A stretch of 64,000 nt of DNA, taken from the NCBI RefSeq assembly GCF_000717345.1, contig NZ_JNZA01000009.1:132183-196182 (forward strand), in the 5' to 3' direction. Source of the stretch: Streptomyces lydicus (GTDB lineage: Bacteria > Actinomycetota > Actinomycetes > Streptomycetales > Streptomycetaceae). The notes beneath the pieces were generated by a model, which was not told the DNA's origin, searched no databases, and worked only from the letters and a program-made list of their open reading frames with translations. Shown here one piece after another: positions 60,707 through 64,000 of this stretch (position 1 is the first letter of the stretch; the number at the start of each line of letters is the position of its first letter). The translations under genes and the position numbers were made by a program.

Positions 60707-61693
60707 ATGACCGCAGCATCCACCACCGCCGTCCCACCGGCACGAACGGCCCCGGCGCTCACCGCCGTCGGCCTCCGCAAGTCCTACGGCGACAAGGTCG
60801 TCCTCGACGGCATCGACCTGACCATCCCCGAGGGCACGGTCTTCGCACTGCTCGGGCCCAACGGTGCCGGCAAGACCACCACCGTGCAGATCCTCTCCAC
60901 CCTTCTTCCCGCTGACGCCGGCCAGGCCCGGCTCGCGGGCCACGACCTGGTCCGCGAGGCCGCTGCGGTACGCGCCGCGATCGGCGTCACCGGCCAGTTC
61001 GCCGCCGTGGACAACCTCCTCACCGCCGAGGAGAACCTCCTGCTGATGGCGGACCTGCACCACCTGCCCCGCCGCGAGGGTCGCCGCCGCGCCGCCGAGC
61101 TGTTGCGTCGCTTCGAGCTGACCGCGGTGGGCCGAAAGCCGGTCGTCACCTTCTCGGGCGGTATGCGCCGCAAGCTCGATCTCGCGATGACCCTGGTCGG
61201 CGATCCCCGCATCATCTTCCTCGACGAGCCGACCACCGGACTCGACCCGCGCAGCCGCCGCACGATGTGGGAGATCATCCGCGGCCTGGTCGCCGACGAG
61301 GGCGTCACGATCTTCCTGACGACGCAATACCTGGAGGAGGCCGACCAACTCGCCGACCGGATCGCCGTCCTGGACCGGGGCGTGCTGGTCGCCGAGGGCA
61401 CCGCGGAGGAGCTCAAGCGCCGCATACCCGGCGGCCACATCCGCCTCCGGTTCCGCGACGAGCGCGGGCTCGCCTCGGCCGCCGACCTCTTCGGCACCGC
61501 GACCCGCGAGGGCGAGGCGCTCGCCTTGCGCATCCCCAGCGATGGCAGCATCCCCGCCCTGCGGTCCGTCCTCGACGTCCTGGAGTCCGTGGCCCTGGAG
61601 GCCGAGGCCCTCACGGTGCACACCCCCGACCTCGACGACGTCTTCCTCACCCTCACCGGCCAGGCCGGCCCGCAGAAGGAGAACGCCCGATGA
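60707..61693 (+). CDS. DrrA-type daunorubicin-resistance family ABC ATPase
   Basis: The protein has 328 residues. Walker A is GPNGAGKTT (about 50-58), the signature FSGGMRRKLDLAM, Walker B IIFLDEPTTGLD, and the switch His is replaced by Gln in LTTQYLEEADQLAD, as in DrrA-type proteins. The C-terminal regulatory region ends TVHTPDLDDVFLTLTG, the DrrA CREEM/GATE-like tail. ATG 60707; the stop overlaps the permease start as ATGA. Drug or lipid export is likely. Confidence 0.94.
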   Translation: MTAASTTAVPPARTAPALTAVGLRKSYGDKVVLDGIDLTIPEGTVFALLGPNGAGKTTTVQILSTLLPADAGQARLAGHDLVREAAAVRAAIGVTGQFAAVDNLLTAEENLLLMADLHHLPRREGRRRAAELLRRFELTAVGRKPVVTFSGGMRRKLDLAMTLVGDPRIIFLDEPTTGLDPRSRRTMWEIIRGLVADEGVTIFLTTQYLEEADQLADRIAVLDRGVLVAEGTAEELKRRIPGGHIRLRFRDERGLASAADLFGTATREGEALALRIPSDGSIPALRSVLDVLESVALEAEALTVHTPDLDDVFLTLTGQAGPQKENAR

Positions 61694-62481
61694 GCACGCT
61701 GTCTTATGCCGCGCGGGACTCGGCGACCATGCTGCGGCGCAACCTGAAGCACGCGCTGCGCTACCCGTCCATGACGTTCTCCGTCGTCGCGATGCCGGTC
61801 GTCATCCTGCTGCTGTTCAACTACGTCTACGGCGGAGCCCTGGGCAGCGGTATCGGCGGCTCGTCCAAGGGCGGCGGCGCGTACATCGACTATGTCGCCC
61901 CCGGGATCATCCTGATGGCCGCGACCTCCGGGGCGCTGGCCACCGCGGTCGGCGTCTGCGTCGACATGACCGAGGGCATCGTCAACCGGTTCCGTACGAT
62001 GTCGATCTCCCGGGCCGCCTTTCTGACCGGCCATGTCGTCGGCAGCGTCATACAGACCATGGTCGCCATCGCCCTGGTCATCGGCGTCGCCCTGGCCATG
62101 GGCTTCCGCCCCAGCGCCACTCCCGTCGAATGGATCGCCGCCCTCGGCGTCCTCGTCCTGGTCACCCTGGCGCTGACCTGGCTGGCGGCCGGAATCGGCC
62201 TGGTGGCCAAGAACCCCGAGTCGGCCAGCAACCTGCCCATGCCGCTGACGTTCCTGCCCTTCCTCGGCAGCGCCATCGTCCCGCCGGAGTCCATGCCCTC
62301 GGGACTGCGCTGGTTCGCGGAGTACCAGCCCTTCACCCCGGTCATCGAGACGCTGCGCGGTCTGCTGATGGGCACCGACATCGGCAACAGCGCCTACCTC
62401 GCCATCGCCTGGTGCCTCGTCCTCACCCTGGTCGGCTACGCGTGGGCCCGCCGGACCTTCAACCGGATAGGCGCCCGGTAA
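61690..62481 (+). CDS. DrrB-type ABC-2 permease
   Basis: The protein has 263 residues and six spans (MTFSVVAMPVVILLLFNYVY, IILMAATSGALATAVGVCV, SVIQTMVAIALVIGVALAMG, VLVLVTLALTWLAAGIGLV, PLTFLPFLGSAIVPPE, YLAIAWCLVLTLVGYAWA). The motif EGIVNRFRTMSISRAAFLTGHVV is diagnostic of DrrB. It pairs with the overlapping DrrA-type ATPase; together they export a hydrophobic compound. A P450 gene follows after 174 bases. Confidence 0.94.
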   Translation: MSTLSYAARDSATMLRRNLKHALRYPSMTFSVVAMPVVILLLFNYVYGGALGSGIGGSSKGGGAYIDYVAPGIILMAATSGALATAVGVCVDMTEGIVNRFRTMSISRAAFLTGHVVGSVIQTMVAIALVIGVALAMGFRPSATPVEWIAALGVLVLVTLALTWLAAGIGLVAKNPESASNLPMPLTFLPFLGSAIVPPESMPSGLRWFAEYQPFTPVIETLRGLLMGTDIGNSAYLAIAWCLVLTLVGYAWARRTFNRIGAR

Positions 62482-62492
62482 CCCGTACACGG

Positions 62493-62548
62493 CACGACCG
62501 AGTTGACACAACCGAGGCGGCACAACCGAGGCGGCACAGCCGAGTCGG
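62493..62548. repeat. 14-bp tandem repeat, 4 copies
   Basis: Units CACGACCGAGTTGA, CACAACCGAGGCGG (twice) and CACAGCCGAGTCGG lie in the spacer between the DrrB-type and P450 genes. Confidence 0.9.
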
Positions 62549-62655
62549 CGCCGCCCGGCCCGCCACGGCCACACCCCGCTACACCCGGCGGGCCCCCGCA
62601 CGCCCGCACCCACCGGCCCCCGCCTGCCCGCCTTCCCTTCGTACCGGAGGACACC

Positions 62656-63882
62656 ATGACCCACGACCCGTCCCCCCTTCCCGGCTCTCAGGAAGTCCCC
62701 ACCCTGGACCCGGCCCGCCCCACGGGCTGCCCGTTCGACCCGCCCGGCGGCCTGGCCCGGCTGCGGGAGGAGCGCCCGCTCAGCCGGCTGCGCTACCCCG
62801 ACGGCCACCTGGGCTGGCTCGCCACCGGCCACGCCGCCGCCCGCGCGATATTGGGCGACTCCCGCTTCAGCGCCCGTTACGAGCTGATGCACTACCCCTT
62901 CCCGGGCGGGCCCGAAGGCCCCCTGCCGTCGGCCCCGGTCGGCGACATGACCGGGATGGACGCACCCGAGCACACCCGCTACCGGCGGCTGCTCATGGGC
63001 AAGTTCACGGTCCGCAGGATGCGGCAGCTCACCGACCGGGTCGAGGAGATCACCGCCGAGCACCTGGACGCCATGGAACGCCGGGGCACCGACGCGGACC
63101 TGGTGCCGGCGTTCGCCCAGCCCATCCCCGCGCTGATGATCTGTGAGCTGCTGGGCGTGCCGTACGCGGACCGCGACACCTTCCACCGGCACACGGTCGC
63201 GCTGATGACGATGGACGTGACGCCGGAGGAACAGTACGCGGCCATGACCGGGCTGCAGGAGTACCTGCACGGGCTGGTCCTGGCCAAGCGGGCCGCCCCT
63301 ACTGACGACCTGCTCGGCGATCTGGCCCGGGACTCCGACCTCACCGACGAGGAACTGAGCGGCCTCGGCAGCTTCCTGCTCGCCGCCGGCCTCGACACCA
63401 CCGCCAACATGCTCGCCCACGGCACCTTCGCCCTGCTGCGGCACCCCGAACAGGCCGCAGCGCTGCGCGGAGCCCCGGACCTCGCCGACCAGGCCGTCGA
63501 GGAGCTGATGCGCTACCTGACCGTCGCCCACACCACGGTGCGGGTGGCGCTGGAGGACGTCACGCTGGACGGCCAGGTGATCAAGGCCGGTGAGTCGGTC
63601 ACCCTTTCCCTCGAAGCCGCCAACCGCGACCCGGAGAAGTTCGCCGACCCCGACACCCTCGACGTCCACCGCAAGGCCACCGGCCATCTGGGCTTCGGCC
63701 ACGGCATCCACCAGTGCCTCGGCCAGCAACTGGCCCGCGTCGAAATGAAGGTGGCCCTCCCCGCCCTGCTCACCCGGTTCCCGACCCTGCGCCTGGCCGT
63801 CCCGCCGGAGGAGGTACCGCTGCGCACCAACATGAACATCTACGGCGTGCACAGCCTCCCGGTCACCTGGGCCGCGAACTGA
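62656..63882 (+). CDS. Cytochrome P450
   Basis: The protein has 408 residues, a standard soluble bacterial P450. The I-helix oxygen-activation motif is AAGLDTTAN, the K-helix ExxR is EELMRYL, and the heme loop [12 protein letters not shown] holds Cys354. The B-C region [25 protein letters not shown] matches the CYP105/107-like actinobacterial group. It needs ferredoxin partners encoded elsewhere. Position after DrrAB suggests tailoring or detoxification of a small hydrophobic molecule. ATG 62656 has a CGGAGG site. Confidence 0.96.
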   Translation: MTHDPSPLPGSQEVPTLDPARPTGCPFDPPGGLARLREERPLSRLRYPDGHLGWLATGHAAARAILGDSRFSARYELMHYPFPGGPEGPLPSAPVGDMTGMDAPEHTRYRRLLMGKFTVRRMRQLTDRVEEITAEHLDAMERRGTDADLVPAFAQPIPALMICELLGVPYADRDTFHRHTVALMTMDVTPEEQYAAMTGLQEYLHGLVLAKRAAPTDDLLGDLARDSDLTDEELSGLGSFLLAAGLDTTANMLAHGTFALLRHPEQAAALRGAPDLADQAVEELMRYLTVAHTTVRVALEDVTLDGQVIKAGESVTLSLEAANRDPEKFADPDTLDVHRKATGHLGFGHGIHQCLGQQLARVEMKVALPALLTRFPTLRLAVPPEEVPLRTNMNIYGVHSLPVTWAAN

Positions 63883-63892
63883 ATCGCTGAAC

Positions 63893-63921
63893 ACAGCCGC
63901 CCGCCCCACCGGGGCGGCTGT
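63893..63921 (+). terminator. Terminator after the P450 gene
   Basis: Ten-base arms ACAGCCGCCC and GGGCGGCTGT with a nine-base loop lie ten bases after the P450 stop. Nothing further is seen to 64000. Confidence 0.8.
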
Positions 63922-64000
63922 CGCGTCGGTCCCCCCGTGTCGCCCCCCCGCCTCGGCCCCCGGCCCCCGCCAACCCACCCCCCACCAGGCACCCCCAAAG

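Noticed and set aside
60784..63978. A 1064-codon minus-strand open frame under DrrA, DrrB and P450
   Set aside because: It spans three unrelated plus-strand genes with clear domains; long antisense frames are expected at this GC content.

Overview
The window is a GC-rich (well above 70 %) stretch of a Streptomyces-type linear-chromosome core. The assignment rests on strong G/C codon third positions, frequent GTG starts, leaderless-looking starts with a TAnnnT box 6-10 bases upstream, GTGA/ATGA start-stop overlaps, and signature neighbourhoods: serS beside pheA, the sco-ecuC-copCD-dtpA copper operon, and a two-domain Lrp regulator. About 57 intact protein genes, one truncated gene at the left edge, one decayed ABC exporter and one tRNA-Ser gene are supported.

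Layout. 1-5.0 kb (minus): MerR regulator, PF10118 hydrolase, an EphD-like hydrolase/SDR fusion coupled to an M24 peptidase homologue. 5.3-9.0 kb (plus): two ABC ATPases alternating with two ABC-2 permeases. 9.1-15.6 kb: MltG-like transglycosylase, MFS exporter with FadR-type regulator, a diaminopimelate-decarboxylase-like enzyme with a SAV_915-like partner, MerR/GyrI-like regulator. 15.7-19.3 kb: DHA2 exporter divergent from an Lrp regulator that is coupled to a rhomboid-like membrane protein. 19.6-23.3 kb: HAD phosphatase, serS, a 670-bp gap carrying DnaA boxes, pheA. 23.4-29.9 kb: extracytoplasmic copper operon. 30.1-37.5 kb: anti-sigma-type ATPase, MmyB-type regulator divergent from an aldo/keto reductase plus ABM monooxygenase, a 47-residue His-rich peptide, a broken ABC exporter, a TetR gene with a clear operator, and aminopeptidase P. 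37.6-46.5 kb: SpoIIE-type phosphatase, primase/polymerase-like proteins, ATPase, GDPD, HtrA protease, tRNA-Ser(TGA).

46.5-50.1 kb, directly after the tRNA, is less GC-rich and accessory in content: a calcium-motif beta/gamma-crystallin protein, a DUF2268 metalloprotease homologue, a LysM protein without signal peptide and an acetyltransferase. 50.1-56.8 kb holds a methyltransferase, a second primase/polymerase-like gene, a small Asn/Gly-rich secreted protein, a three-gene module resembling the mycobacterial ChsH2-ChsH1-Ltp2 side-chain retro-aldolase system, and an ECF sigma factor. 56.9-63.9 kb: F420-type oxidoreductase, patatin-like phospholipase divergent from a ribbon-helix-helix protein with a helically phased operator array, then DUF4097, DrrA/DrrB-type ABC genes and a cytochrome P450.

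Most noteworthy: the DnaA-box cluster between serS and pheA; the TGGYGCCA box array between patatin and RHH genes; the orphan ChsH2/ChsH1/Ltp2-like module; the His-rich peptide next to a twice-deleted exporter; and a habit of this genome to carry 14-18-bp tandem repeats at or near gene ends. All calls come from reading the sequence; no database search was possible.
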